Shown here: positions 14,667 to 23,093 of the stretch, one piece after another
How the letters are laid out: every line of letters starts with the position of its first letter
Numbering within the stretch: the first letter of the stretch is position 1
Origin: an uncultured Prevotellaceae bacterium
GTDB taxonomy: Bacteria; Bacteroidota; Bacteroidia; Bacteroidales; Muribaculaceae
Direction of reading: 5' to 3'
NCBI GenBank assembly: GCA_905210415.1
Contig: CAJLWM010000018.1
Span: 1 to 31,656, forward strand
DNA length: 31,656 nucleotides
Position numbers and translations under genes: made by a program
The notes under the pieces: generated by a model
What the model saw: the letters and a program-made list of their open reading frames with translations, nothing else
Told to the model about the DNA's origin: nothing
Databases searched by the model: none

Positions 14667-15746
14667 TCACTTTATTGAATGGAATACATCAAGCGTAGTA
14701 GCAGCGATTGTGTTCCAGTCGTATTTCTCTATGTCGTAGTCTTTGCGTGGAGTGTTGCACTGTAAGTGACACGATATGCATTTTGCCAACGATTCGGGAT
14801 CGGCGCTTTTTGCGTAGTCTTCTTCATTGAGTTGGATAAGGTGTGTGGCAGGTATATCGCTCGCCACAATAGGAAGTCTGTAATTCATGGCTTCAAGAAG
14901 CACCAAAGGAAAGCCTTCGTGAGTAGAAGACAGCACGAAAAGCTTGGCATGAGAGTAAAGTTGACGTAGGTCCTCTCCGAATGTGAAACCTGTAAAGATG
15001 ACTTTGTGGTTTGTGTCGAGTGATTTGAGCGTATTTAGGTATGATTCATCATGGTCACTTGCTCCTGCAATAACGAGATGCTTCACTTCGGGCAGGCTAT
15101 TTGCGGCTTGAACAAGATACTCAAATCCTTTCTCTGGCGTAAGGCGTCCAACGGCAAGCACATAACTATTTGGCACGACTCCGATTTTCTCGAGGAAAGA
15201 TGTTGATGTGCTTGGCTCAGTACGTACAATCCCGTTAGGGATATAAATGGATTTTTTGGTGATTTTCTGGGAGTACTTCTCCATCTGAAACCTGTTGACG
15301 AAAATGACTCTATCTACAAATTTGAGAGAGAGAGTCTCACTCAGGCGTAAAATTTGTCGAGCAACAGCCCCCCATTTTTTATGCTCATAGTTGGGGCTGT
15401 GATATGTCATCACTGTCTTTATGCCAGCCAAGTGCAGGATAGGGGCAAACATGCCAGGACCGATATTGTGGATGTGTACAAAATCAGGACGGTGAAACAG
15501 AATGTGCATAACACAGAGAAATGTGTGAAACACCGCTTCAAAGCCCTTGATGCGAGTAGATGGCAGATCAACAAATTCAATATGGTCGTAGTTGTGGTGA
15601 GATAAGGCAGATAGATAAGGCTTGCGACGATACACGCGTAGGCGCACATCGCCGTTCATCCGGGGGTAGAGGTTTTCGCTATGCTTTTCCACCCCGCCTT
15701 GTATGCCTGGAAATCCACGGGTTCCTATAACTGCAATGGTTGTCAT
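14667..15746 (-). CDS. Glycosyltransferase family 4 (DUF1972-type N-terminus)
   Basis: A cytosolic, GT-B fold transferase that adds a sugar to a surface polysaccharide intermediate. The N-terminus (GTRGFPGIQGGVE, residues 8-20) is characteristic of the DUF1972-type GT4 enzymes found in capsule and rhamnan loci. The donor-binding half contains AVGRLTPEKGFEYLV near 197 and the EX7E region SSTHEGFPLVLLEAMN near 275-290, the usual GT4 nucleotide-sugar site. The 359-residue length fits. It is the last gene of a minus-strand group and starts 19 bases after the radical SAM gene. Donor and acceptor sugars are unknown. Confidence 0.92.
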   Translation of the reverse strand: MTTIAVIGTRGFPGIQGGVEKHSENLYPRMNGDVRLRVYRRKPYLSALSHHNYDHIEFVDLPSTRIKGFEAVFHTFLCVMHILFHRPDFVHIHNIGPGMFAPILHLAGIKTVMTYHSPNYEHKKWGAVARQILRLSETLSLKFVDRVIFVNRFQMEKYSQKITKKSIYIPNGIVRTEPSTSTSFLEKIGVVPNSYVLAVGRLTPEKGFEYLVQAANSLPEVKHLVIAGASDHDESYLNTLKSLDTNHKVIFTGFTFGEDLRQLYSHAKLFVLSSTHEGFPLVLLEAMNYRLPIVASDIPATHLIQLNEEDYAKSADPESLAKCISCHLQCNTPRKDYDIEKYDWNTIAATTLDVFHSIK

Positions 15747-15765
15747 AAGTAGAGGTGCAAAGTGA

Positions 15766-16773
15766 TTAATCCCAACACAGATCTTTTCCTTTATGTATAC
15801 GCCATTTGTTCTTGAGAATCCACATTATAGGTATCCAAGGGCGGCGTACCATGTCGTGGCGTTCGGTAACGATAAAGGCGCAATTGCGGTCGCATTTCTT
15901 CACCTTTTCAAGGGCTTCTTTGGCCTTATCGCTATTCATAATGTTTTCAAACGAGTCTTCTTTGATATTGCCGATTATCCATTCTTCGCCAGATCCATTG
16001 CATGGAGTAACGTTGCCCCATGGATCAATAAAGAAGAAGTCGGTGAGTGCGCCGCATGCAGGACGATAGCCAGCATTATCACCTCTTAGTCGGCGGTGTA
16101 TTGAGCGGTTGAAGTAGGCACGTCCGTAGTCTTTCAGTCGGTTTTTGAGGCCTCTGCGCTTAGATGTTAAGAGCGCCTTGACAAACAATTCGTGTTGGTT
16201 AAGTGCATCTTCGCTTACTATTTGATTGTCGTCTTTGTGGAAGTACCAAGAATTGTGCACAGCAGAGTTGCCCAATTCTACGTCGAGGGCAACACAGAGC
16301 TCATAAAGGTGGACAAGGTCGCGATAGTTGTCAGGCGAAATTACAACAGAGAAACCAATGTTTTTGCATTTGGTTTTCTTCAGTTCAAGCATGGTTCGCA
16401 GGGCGTGGTCAAATCCGTTTACGAGACCTCGCTTAGAGTCGTTGATGTGAGGGAGGCCTTCAACGCTCACACGTATAAGAATATTTGGGTATTTATTTGC
16501 AAGTTCAACAATCTTTTCGGTATTATACCCATTGGTGCTTAGTTCGAGCAAAGATGATTTTGGGTATAGAATTTCAAATATTTTGTCGATGTCTTTTCGC
16601 AGTGTGGCTTCACCGCCAGTGATGTTGATGCGCAAGCCAGCAGGAAGTTTTTTGTAGTATTCGTAGTCAATTTCTTCTTCGGGGTGCGTCTGGTGTTTCC
16701 AGATATTGCACATGTTGCATTTAGCATTGCATCTAAATGTGGTGATTATACTGCCTTGAACTATATTCTTCAT
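15766..16773 (-). CDS. Radical SAM / SPASM-like protein in polysaccharide cluster
   Basis: A cytosolic iron-sulfur enzyme that should cleave S-adenosylmethionine to make a radical. The [4Fe-4S] motif CNAKCNMC gives ligands C15, C19 and C22, followed by NITGGEATL (glycine-rich SAM contact, near 50). The C-terminal third has a SPASM-like arrangement: C in RPACGAL, C in WGNVTPCNG, the GNIKEDSFENI stretch and CDRNC. Such proteins modify peptides, proteins or small substrates, and a few sit in polysaccharide loci. The substrate is unknown. The gene lies between two GT4 genes on the same strand, 19 bases before the downstream one, which suggests a role in making or modifying the polysaccharide or its carrier. 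Confidence 0.88.
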   Translation of the reverse strand: MKNIVQGSIITTFRCNAKCNMCNIWKHQTHPEEEIDYEYYKKLPAGLRINITGGEATLRKDIDKIFEILYPKSSLLELSTNGYNTEKIVELANKYPNILIRVSVEGLPHINDSKRGLVNGFDHALRTMLELKKTKCKNIGFSVVISPDNYRDLVHLYELCVALDVELGNSAVHNSWYFHKDDNQIVSEDALNQHELFVKALLTSKRRGLKNRLKDYGRAYFNRSIHRRLRGDNAGYRPACGALTDFFFIDPWGNVTPCNGSGEEWIIGNIKEDSFENIMNSDKAKEALEKVKKCDRNCAFIVTERHDMVRRPWIPIMWILKNKWRIHKGKDLCWD

Positions 16774-17023
16774 TATGTTGTATTTGTTTTTTTTAGAGAT
16801 GATTAATTAGTTGTATTGTGACAAACGACACTACGAGAGTGTCGCTTGATATAGTTTATCATATTCATAACGAGATAAACTCCATATTATTATGTGGAGA
16901 GAATGCACTATTGTGATTTTAGCACAATTTCCGCTATAATGCTGGCTGGATTCACAACATTATAGATGTTGAATGTTTCGAGTGCTTGTCTGTCGCATTA
17001 TAGATGGACACTTGCAAACATGA
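16774..17023. other. 250-base spacer with four hairpins and CATTATAG repeats
   Basis: No gene is visible. Four stem-loops occur: CGACAC/GTGTCG (16826-16844), CTCCATAT/ATGTGGAG (16880-16899), TTGTG/CACAA (16911-16927) and CAACAT/ATGTTG (16955-16971). CATTATAGATG occurs at 16958-16968 and 16996-17006, and its inverse CTATAATG at 16934-16941. No TAnnTTTG element was found for the radical SAM gene, so this may be a transcribed leader or linker between the GT4 and radical SAM genes. Confidence 0.6.
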
Positions 17024-18223
17024 TTAGCGCGTGTAGATATCTTCTATTAATTTCAGATGCACTTGCGGAGAGAAGCGTGCAAGCGAGTCGGTCTGTATCT
17101 TATCGTTGTCCCAGTGGGTGCCGAAGCCCGCAGTGAGAGCATCCTTTAGGCTATTGATGTCGCCTGAGGTGAATGTGATGCCAGCGCCAGTGGAAATCAG
17201 TTCGGGAATACCGCCGATATTAGCTCCTACTACAGGTGTTCCGGCGCTGAGCGACTCTATCACGCCAAGCGGGTTGTTCTCATACCATTCAGATGGAATA
17301 ACCGACAGCGTGGCCTGCTGCAGCAGGTTGCACACGCCCTCGGCATCGAGGCGGCCAAGGAATGTGATATTCTTGCAGTGCTGATATTTCTGTTTCAGTT
17401 CGTTGGCAAGCGGACCGTCGCCAGCAATGCGCAATTCATAAGGCAGAGCCGAAGCCGCTTCGAGCAACGTGCCAATACCTTTCTCTTGCGACAGGCGACC
17501 AACGTAGCAGTAATATGGCAGGCGTTTCACGCCGTGGCTATCGTTCAATCGCTTCAGCTTCACAGGGTCTACGAAGTTGCAAATCACCTTTAGTTTGTCG
17601 GGGTTGAACCCGCCTTGCGCCATCTTCTGAGCCATAAATTGGCTTGGGCATATGAATGCGTCGGTGCAACGCTCGAGTCGGGAGCGATTCCACTTCTTCG
17701 CTTCAAGGTAAGCCAGAGCGCTGGCAGCCAGCGACCCCTTCATGCAGCGAGTGTGCAGCACTTGTGAGCGGTCGGTGAAACATAGTTCGCAGATTTTGCC
17801 TTCGCGCAAGCAGGAGTAGGCCGGGCAGATGAGTTTGTAGTCGTGCATTGTCCACACCACGCGGCAACCGTGAGCCTTGGCTATTTCAGCAATCACGGGC
17901 GAGAGATAGCTGTGGATATTATTGAGGTGCACCACGTCGGGGCGGAAATCGCGCAGAATTGCGGCAAACGATGTGCGAATGTCGCCAATGCCGAGAGTGC
18001 GCTGAAAAGCCTTGATTTTGCCAGCCAATCCGCCACCAGAGAAGCTGATTTGTGGAGCGAAGTATTTAGAGAATTCCGAATCGGTGTTTTCGGGATATTG
18101 CATAGCATAGACAGCCACCTCGTGGCCATTGGCACGAAGTAGTTGTTCAAGGTTCATTGATGCCACACAATCGCCTCCGCGATTATAGTAAAACTTATTT
18201 ACGATAAGTATCTTTTTTTGCAT
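17024..18223 (-). CDS. Glycosyltransferase family 4
   Basis: A 399-residue GT-B fold glycosyltransferase acting at the cytoplasmic face of the inner membrane. The N-terminus ILIVNKFYYNRGGDCVAS carries the glycine-rich donor/acceptor loop of GT4. A Cys-containing insertion (CPAYSCLREGKICELCF, near 132-148) with four cysteines is characteristic of a subgroup of these enzymes. The C-terminal donor site shows YVGRLSQEKGIGTLLEA near 240 and the EX7E block PSEWYENNPLGVIESLSAG near 312-330. It is the first gene of the minus-strand group and is divergent from the flippase gene. The sugar is unknown. Confidence 0.93.
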   Translation of the reverse strand: MQKKILIVNKFYYNRGGDCVASMNLEQLLRANGHEVAVYAMQYPENTDSEFSKYFAPQISFSGGGLAGKIKAFQRTLGIGDIRTSFAAILRDFRPDVVHLNNIHSYLSPVIAEIAKAHGCRVVWTMHDYKLICPAYSCLREGKICELCFTDRSQVLHTRCMKGSLAASALAYLEAKKWNRSRLERCTDAFICPSQFMAQKMAQGGFNPDKLKVICNFVDPVKLKRLNDSHGVKRLPYYCYVGRLSQEKGIGTLLEAASALPYELRIAGDGPLANELKQKYQHCKNITFLGRLDAEGVCNLLQQATLSVIPSEWYENNPLGVIESLSAGTPVVGANIGGIPELISTGAGITFTSGDINSLKDALTAGFGTHWDNDKIQTDSLARFSPQVHLKLIEDIYTR

Positions 18224-18332
18224 AGTGTTTTTTCTATAGTCTAAATATAAAAACTAAATATTACTATTAATATTGTGTTGCGATTACAATAAAGAGTAGC
18301 GAAACTCGTTTTAATGTAAGTGTAACGAAAAA

Positions 18333-19763
18333 ATGCAACAACAAGAAAAAACATATAGCCGTTCGGCGCAGTTTTTAAGAAATATCGGAATCTATGCTGT
18401 GGGTAGTATAGGTACACGCTTTATTACCTTTTTGCTTGTGCCGATATATAGTTTTTTTATTGCTCCGGCAGATTTCGGGTATTATGATCTTTGTTTCAAC
18501 ACTGTGCTGTTCTTGCTGCCGCTTCTGTCGTGTGGACTAAGGGAAGGTTCGCTAAGATTCTTGATAGAAGCCAAAACCGAAGAGGAAAAGGGCAAGATAG
18601 TGACAATGACGGTGACCACATTGCTCATCAACTCCTTGATATGCTTGATTCTCGGCATTGTGGCAGGCATGCTGTTTGATATTAAATACCTTTGGTATAC
18701 AGTGGTGTTTTCTATTGTATTTGCTATCTACGACGTGGTTGCACAAATGCTGCGAGCGTTGGGGCATAGCAAATTGTTTGCGGCCACTGGCGTTACTTGT
18801 TCTTTCCTTGTGTTCGTGATAAGTGTTCCACTTGTGGTGTATGCCAATATGGGTGTTGAGGGCGTGTTTATAGGCAATATTGTAGCACGATTGTCGGTAT
18901 TGGCGATAGTGGAGCTGAAAGTGAAACTATTCAGCGGATACATCAGAATTCACATCGATGTGAGTGACGTAAGACGTAGAATGATGAAATTCAGCCTACC
19001 TCTTGTGGTGGTGAATCTGGTGATATGGGGTATAGCATCGGGCAACAGATATTTTATCAGCGAGTATTTGGGATTGCACGAAAACGGCCTGTATGCTGTG
19101 GCAGTGAAATTTGCGGCAATTCTCGAGGCCTTAACATTGATATTCAACCAGTCGTGGCAAGAAACTGCAATCCGCCAGTATTCCGACGCTGACAAGAACG
19201 AATTCTACACAAAGATACTTAATTCCTATGTATGGTTTCTATCGTTGCTTGTGATAGGCATATCATATGGGGCGCGATTTGTTTATGGATATATCGTTGG
19301 CGCAGAGTATCAAGAAAGTGCTAAGTTGGTATATCCGCTTGTGGCATCATCTATGTTGCTATCGCTGATGGTGTTTTATGATATGGGCTATCAATGCTCA
19401 AAGAACACCATGCGACAAGTGCCGAGCCTGATAGTGGGATTGATAATATCGATGCTTGGCAATTATTTCTTGATACAATGGTGTGGCTTGTATGGTGCCA
19501 TAGTGAGCATCAGCGTCACCTATGTCTACTTGTTGATATATAAGATGATAGATACACATAAATATATGCAATTGAGCATCCGTAGAGAGGCTGTTGTGGC
19601 AATGTCGGTGCTGGTGCTCGACGGCGCGCTTTATTATGTGCTTGATGGTTTGACGGCATTGGCAGTGTGCATGATAGTGTCGGTGTTGGTGATGATGGTG
19701 AATTGTCCACAATATATCAAACAAGTGGTGGTAAGCCGATTGAGAAAGGGGCATAGGTCATGA
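18333..19763 (+). CDS. Polysaccharide flippase (Wzx-type, MOP superfamily)
   Basis: A 476-residue inner-membrane protein with about 12-14 hydrophobic helices, which flips undecaprenyl-linked repeat units to the periplasmic side. The N-terminal block FLRNIGIYAVGSIGTRFITFLLVPIYS and the following DFGYYDL match the polysaccharide biosynthesis/flippase family. It is the first gene of a plus-strand operon whose next gene overlaps its stop codon by four bases (ATGA). Family and location support export of the polymer made by neighbouring transferases. The divergent 109-base spacer upstream is AT-rich and has no clear TAnnTTTG element. Confidence 0.92.
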   Translation: MQQQEKTYSRSAQFLRNIGIYAVGSIGTRFITFLLVPIYSFFIAPADFGYYDLCFNTVLFLLPLLSCGLREGSLRFLIEAKTEEEKGKIVTMTVTTLLINSLICLILGIVAGMLFDIKYLWYTVVFSIVFAIYDVVAQMLRALGHSKLFAATGVTCSFLVFVISVPLVVYANMGVEGVFIGNIVARLSVLAIVELKVKLFSGYIRIHIDVSDVRRRMMKFSLPLVVVNLVIWGIASGNRYFISEYLGLHENGLYAVAVKFAAILEALTLIFNQSWQETAIRQYSDADKNEFYTKILNSYVWFLSLLVIGISYGARFVYGYIVGAEYQESAKLVYPLVASSMLLSLMVFYDMGYQCSKNTMRQVPSLIVGLIISMLGNYFLIQWCGLYGAIVSISVTYVYLLIYKMIDTHKYMQLSIRREAVVAMSVLVLDGALYYVLDGLTALAVCMIVSVLVMMVNCPQYIKQVVVSRLRKGHRS

Positions 19764-20839
19764 AGATATTGTTTATACCTAATTGGAACGTAAAGCATCT
19801 GCTTGAGGATGATCCCGCCATTCAAGCGCCCGACAAATATGTCAAAGGTAAGCCATATTGGTTCTTTAGGTATTTCCCTAAAGACACTGAGGTGGATATA
19901 ATAGACATAGGGAAAAAATCGTGGTTTCAGAAGATTGAGAAGAAAATAAAATTCTATATTCTCCAGCCAATCAAGGCATTCAAGGTGCGTAACGATTACG
20001 ATTTGATAATTTCGCATGGTGCGCAAAGCGGATTGGTGTATGAGTTGCTCACCACATTTGTTAAGCATAAGCCACAGCATCTGATGTTTGATATTGGTGG
20101 CTTCAATGGGTCGCGCATCAATCATTATGAGACGCCGTTGATACGCTTTGCTATGCGTCGTTCGCCAGCAATTATAGTCCACTCTTCGCGTCAACTTAAT
20201 CTGTATAAGGAACATTATCCCAATCTTGTGGAGAAATCCACGTTTATTCCATTTGGTGCGGATTTTGAATACTTCGACCATGGATTGGAGACACATTGCG
20301 AGAATCGGATGGTGGCATTTGGATATAAGAAGCGTGATTTCGCCACGCTATGCAGGGCATTTGACGAACTTAACAGAGATGATTATGAATTGCATATTGT
20401 AGGCGATGGGTCGCTTGCGGAGGAATATGCCCACAATTCACATATTGTATTCCATAAGTTTATGCCAATTAGCGATTTGGTGCAGTTTATTATGGGAAGC
20501 GCATTTGTTGTGATACCGTTGCCCGAATATCTCTATTCTTATGGACAGATGAGTTTCTTGCAGAGTATGGCGTTGCGTAAGCCTATGGTGGTGACCGACA
20601 CTACCAGTTCGCACGATTATATAGCAAATATTCCAGGTGTATTATCGCCAAAGCCCTATGATGTGGACGATATGAAACGATGCCTTGCTGAAATGATGAA
20701 CAAATCAAAGAACGAACTTTTTTACATGGGTGTGATGAATGCTGAATATGTTCGTAATGATTTCAGCGAGAGTCTAATGGGCGAGCGCATATATGAGTTT
20801 ATCGATAGAATCATGAAGCAGAATCGAGAAAAGGAATGA
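19760..20839 (+). CDS. Glycosyltransferase (GT-B fold, GT4-like)
   Basis: A 359-residue putative transferase. The N-terminal half is divergent (KILFIPNWNVKHL at the start, IISHGAQSGLVYELL near 88). The C-terminal half has the pattern of GT4 donor domains: FIPFGADFEYF near 163, GYKKRDFATLCRAFDEL near 186, and the block near 268 with the serine-rich MSFLQSMALRKPMVVTD in place of the canonical EX7E motif. It overlaps the flippase stop by 4 bases and is itself overlapped by the next gene, so translation is coupled. Assignment as a glycosyltransferase is good; the sugar is not identifiable. Confidence 0.82.
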   Translation: MKILFIPNWNVKHLLEDDPAIQAPDKYVKGKPYWFFRYFPKDTEVDIIDIGKKSWFQKIEKKIKFYILQPIKAFKVRNDYDLIISHGAQSGLVYELLTTFVKHKPQHLMFDIGGFNGSRINHYETPLIRFAMRRSPAIIVHSSRQLNLYKEHYPNLVEKSTFIPFGADFEYFDHGLETHCENRMVAFGYKKRDFATLCRAFDELNRDDYELHIVGDGSLAEEYAHNSHIVFHKFMPISDLVQFIMGSAFVVIPLPEYLYSYGQMSFLQSMALRKPMVVTDTTSSHDYIANIPGVLSPKPYDVDDMKRCLAEMMNKSKNELFYMGVMNAEYVRNDFSESLMGERIYEFIDRIMKQNREKE

Positions 20840-21858
20840 TGGTAAAAAAAATTCCTAAAATATCTGTTGTGATGCCGGTATATAATACTGGTGAGATACT
20901 TAGGGCTTCGATTGATAGTATCCTTTTGCAGACCTTCGATAATTTTGAATTAATAATGGTTGACGACGGCTCTGCCGACGACACTTATAGCATATGTGAG
21001 CAATATGCTGCGCAAGATGGCAGGATCGTGCTTCTGCATCAAGAGAACAAGGGCGTGTGTGCAGCACGAAATAGAGGAATTGAGGTGTCCAGAGGTGAAT
21101 ATGTGACATTTTGTGACCATGACGACATCTATTCCCCACGTAAATTGGAGGCGCAATATCTCCTTGCGAAAAAGTATGCTGCTGATATTGTGAATGTGGG
21201 CTATGAAACTATCTACAATAGTGAAAGACGCGATACGGAAGGAGTAGACCTGTGCTGTAGGGGTAAAGATGATATTTCAAGAGAGTTTTTCAGAATAGCA
21301 GGCTCGTGCCTTGGTACGGTGTGGGTGAAGCTTTATAAGAAGACGACTTTTGATGGCATTTTCCGATTTGATACGAAATATGCCCGAGGCGAGGAAGATG
21401 TAAATTTCAATTATCGATTGTTGCAACGAGTGAGCGTGTTTGTGTCGTCCAAAGATGTGCTTTATAGTTATGTCGTGAGGGATGCGTATAGCACCTCACA
21501 AAATATCTACCCTGTAGTGGTGGAGGGGATGTGCGATGAAATCATGGCAATGCATCATTATATGCAGAAGAATGATATTGATGCCATCAAGCGACAGTCT
21601 GAATACAGAAAGGTGCTTTCAAGGCAAGTGGCAGTGCTGTGCGTCTATATGATAAAGTGTGGTTTTAGTTATGAGAAATTCGCAAGTGTGCTTGATTCCA
21701 TAAAGCAGCCGTTGCGGTTGGTGGAGAGGACATATTGTGATTGCAGAAATCTGCGGAATGACATGCTCTTGTATTTGGTGACTTGCGGAAAATGTGGCTC
21801 TTATGTGGTGTATGCCACGTTGGCAATAGCCGTGCGGATTAAGTGCCTAATTGGGTGA
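20836..21858 (+). CDS. Glycosyltransferase family 2
   Basis: An inverting GT-A fold transferase of 340 residues, cytoplasmic side of the inner membrane. The start shows the GT2 pattern ISVVMPVYNTGE followed by MVDDGSADDTY and NKGVCAARNRGIE. The DXD-type metal site is CDHDDIY, near 93-99. The C-terminal half is specific to this subfamily. Two adjacent ATG codons (20836 and 20839) overlap the stop of the previous gene, and either could be used. It is the last gene of the three-gene plus-strand operon. The sequence is visibly richer in A and T than the fucosidase region. Confidence 0.92.
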   Translation: MMVKKIPKISVVMPVYNTGEILRASIDSILLQTFDNFELIMVDDGSADDTYSICEQYAAQDGRIVLLHQENKGVCAARNRGIEVSRGEYVTFCDHDDIYSPRKLEAQYLLAKKYAADIVNVGYETIYNSERRDTEGVDLCCRGKDDISREFFRIAGSCLGTVWVKLYKKTTFDGIFRFDTKYARGEEDVNFNYRLLQRVSVFVSSKDVLYSYVVRDAYSTSQNIYPVVVEGMCDEIMAMHHYMQKNDIDAIKRQSEYRKVLSRQVAVLCVYMIKCGFSYEKFASVLDSIKQPLRLVERTYCDCRNLRNDMLLYLVTCGKCGSYVVYATLAIAVRIKCLIG

Positions 21859-21898
21859 TTAGGCGATTCTATTCTTGAATAATGTGTGTGCCGGGCGT

Positions 21899-22927
21899 TT
21901 AGCTAAGAGCTTTTTTTATCTTATAGATTAGCCAAATGATGATAATGAATTTATTTTGCAATAAAGTGTAGAATAGCCGGTGCTTGGGTGGCATCTTGCT
22001 GATAGGGTATGACGACAAAGTGCGTTGTATCTCGTCGTGATCGGCGATGAGGCGTAATCTCTCTATCGACTTACGGTATGGCAAAAGCGATACAGCCTCG
22101 TGAATGGCAAAGACGCATTCGTATAGCACCATGCGTTTGAGCCGCAAATCAAGGTTTGGGCTGTCAAAACCACACGATCTAAGTCTGCGCTCTACCTCGT
22201 GGCAAAGGTCGAATTGCCTATAAAAACGTGTCTCGTCTAATCTGCGTGTAATCGAATTTTCGTTGGAGTAGTAATAATATAAAGTTTTTGGGCAGAGCAT
22301 CATCTTTGACGAGCATAAGGCATAATCAATCATAAATAATAAATCCTCCGACACGAATTTTCGTTCCGACACGAAAGCGAGATTGTTATTCTTGATTACA
22401 TCGTGCTTGAATAGGGTGTTGGTGATGCTGATTCCATACGATTGGTTGGTGCTTTCGTTTGGCATACTGCCTATAATCTTGGGCAGGTAATCACTTTTGC
22501 AATCAATTATTGTATTGTGCTTTGGCATTCCATCAATGATATTGGCTGATAACTTTCCATTATTGTCGCGAGCTATATTGCACACCACAAAATCGACACT
22601 GTTATGCTCCATAATGTCGAAAAGGGTTTGATACATATCGCAGTGTATATAGTCGTCGGAGTCGACAAAGCCAATGTATTTGCCAGTGGCAATCTCAAGA
22701 CCAGAGTTTCGTGCTGGACCGATGCCTGCGTTGCTTTTGTGAATTACTCTTATTCGGCTGTCCTTGGCGGCGTAGTCGTCGCAAATCTCAGGGCAGCGGT
22801 CGGGCGACCCGTCATCTACCAAAATAATTTCGATATCTTTCAATGACTGATCTAACAATGAATTGATGCATCTATGCAAATACATTTCTGTATTATAAAT
22901 GGGGACAATGACACTTATTTTCGTCAT
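21899..22927 (-). CDS. Glycosyltransferase family 2 (opposite strand)
   Basis: A 342-residue GT2 enzyme with the pattern ISVIVPIYNTE, LVDDGSPDRCPEI, SNAGIGPARNSGLE and the DXD-like VDSDDYIH near 91-98. The ATG at 22927 is chosen over an in-frame ATG 96 bases upstream, because the upstream extension has no GT2 similarity and a TATATTTG promoter element (22953-22960) lies between the two. The C-terminal end is basic and hydrophobic (residues about 320-342), which may place the enzyme at the membrane. The gene is convergent with the GT2 upstream and divergent from the export lipoprotein gene, so it is a one-gene insertion within the cluster. Confidence 0.92.
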   Translation of the reverse strand: MTKISVIVPIYNTEMYLHRCINSLLDQSLKDIEIILVDDGSPDRCPEICDDYAAKDSRIRVIHKSNAGIGPARNSGLEIATGKYIGFVDSDDYIHCDMYQTLFDIMEHNSVDFVVCNIARDNNGKLSANIIDGMPKHNTIIDCKSDYLPKIIGSMPNESTNQSYGISITNTLFKHDVIKNNNLAFVSERKFVSEDLLFMIDYALCSSKMMLCPKTLYYYYSNENSITRRLDETRFYRQFDLCHEVERRLRSCGFDSPNLDLRLKRMVLYECVFAIHEAVSLLPYRKSIERLRLIADHDEIQRTLSSYPISKMPPKHRLFYTLLQNKFIIIIWLIYKIKKALS

Positions 22928-22952
22928 ATTTGTAGTATTAATAATATTATTG

Positions 22953-22960
22953 CAAATATA
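22953..22960 (-). promoter_or_regulatory. -7 element of the minus-strand GT2 gene
   Basis: TATATTTG on the minus strand, 25 bases upstream of the ATG at 22927. No clear -33 TTG was found. It supports the downstream start codon. Confidence 0.45.
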
Positions 22961-23093
22961 GGAAAGACTTTTCAGTATAACGAGAATTGTCGCGAATTTC
23001 GTATAAAAAATACAATAAAACACAGTCGCACGTCGTTAATCATAATATGTGAAAATTAAGTGTAAATTGTCATTAAAAATATACTCACAAAAT

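Noticed and set aside
15766..16773. A RiPP biosynthesis cluster around the radical SAM gene
   Set aside because: No small precursor-peptide frame, peptidase or ABC exporter lies next to it; the neighbours are glycosyltransferases.
22928..23023. An N-terminal extension of 32 residues for the minus-strand GT2
   Set aside because: The extension is of AT-rich spacer origin, precedes the canonical start of GT2 enzymes, and contains the probable -7 promoter element.
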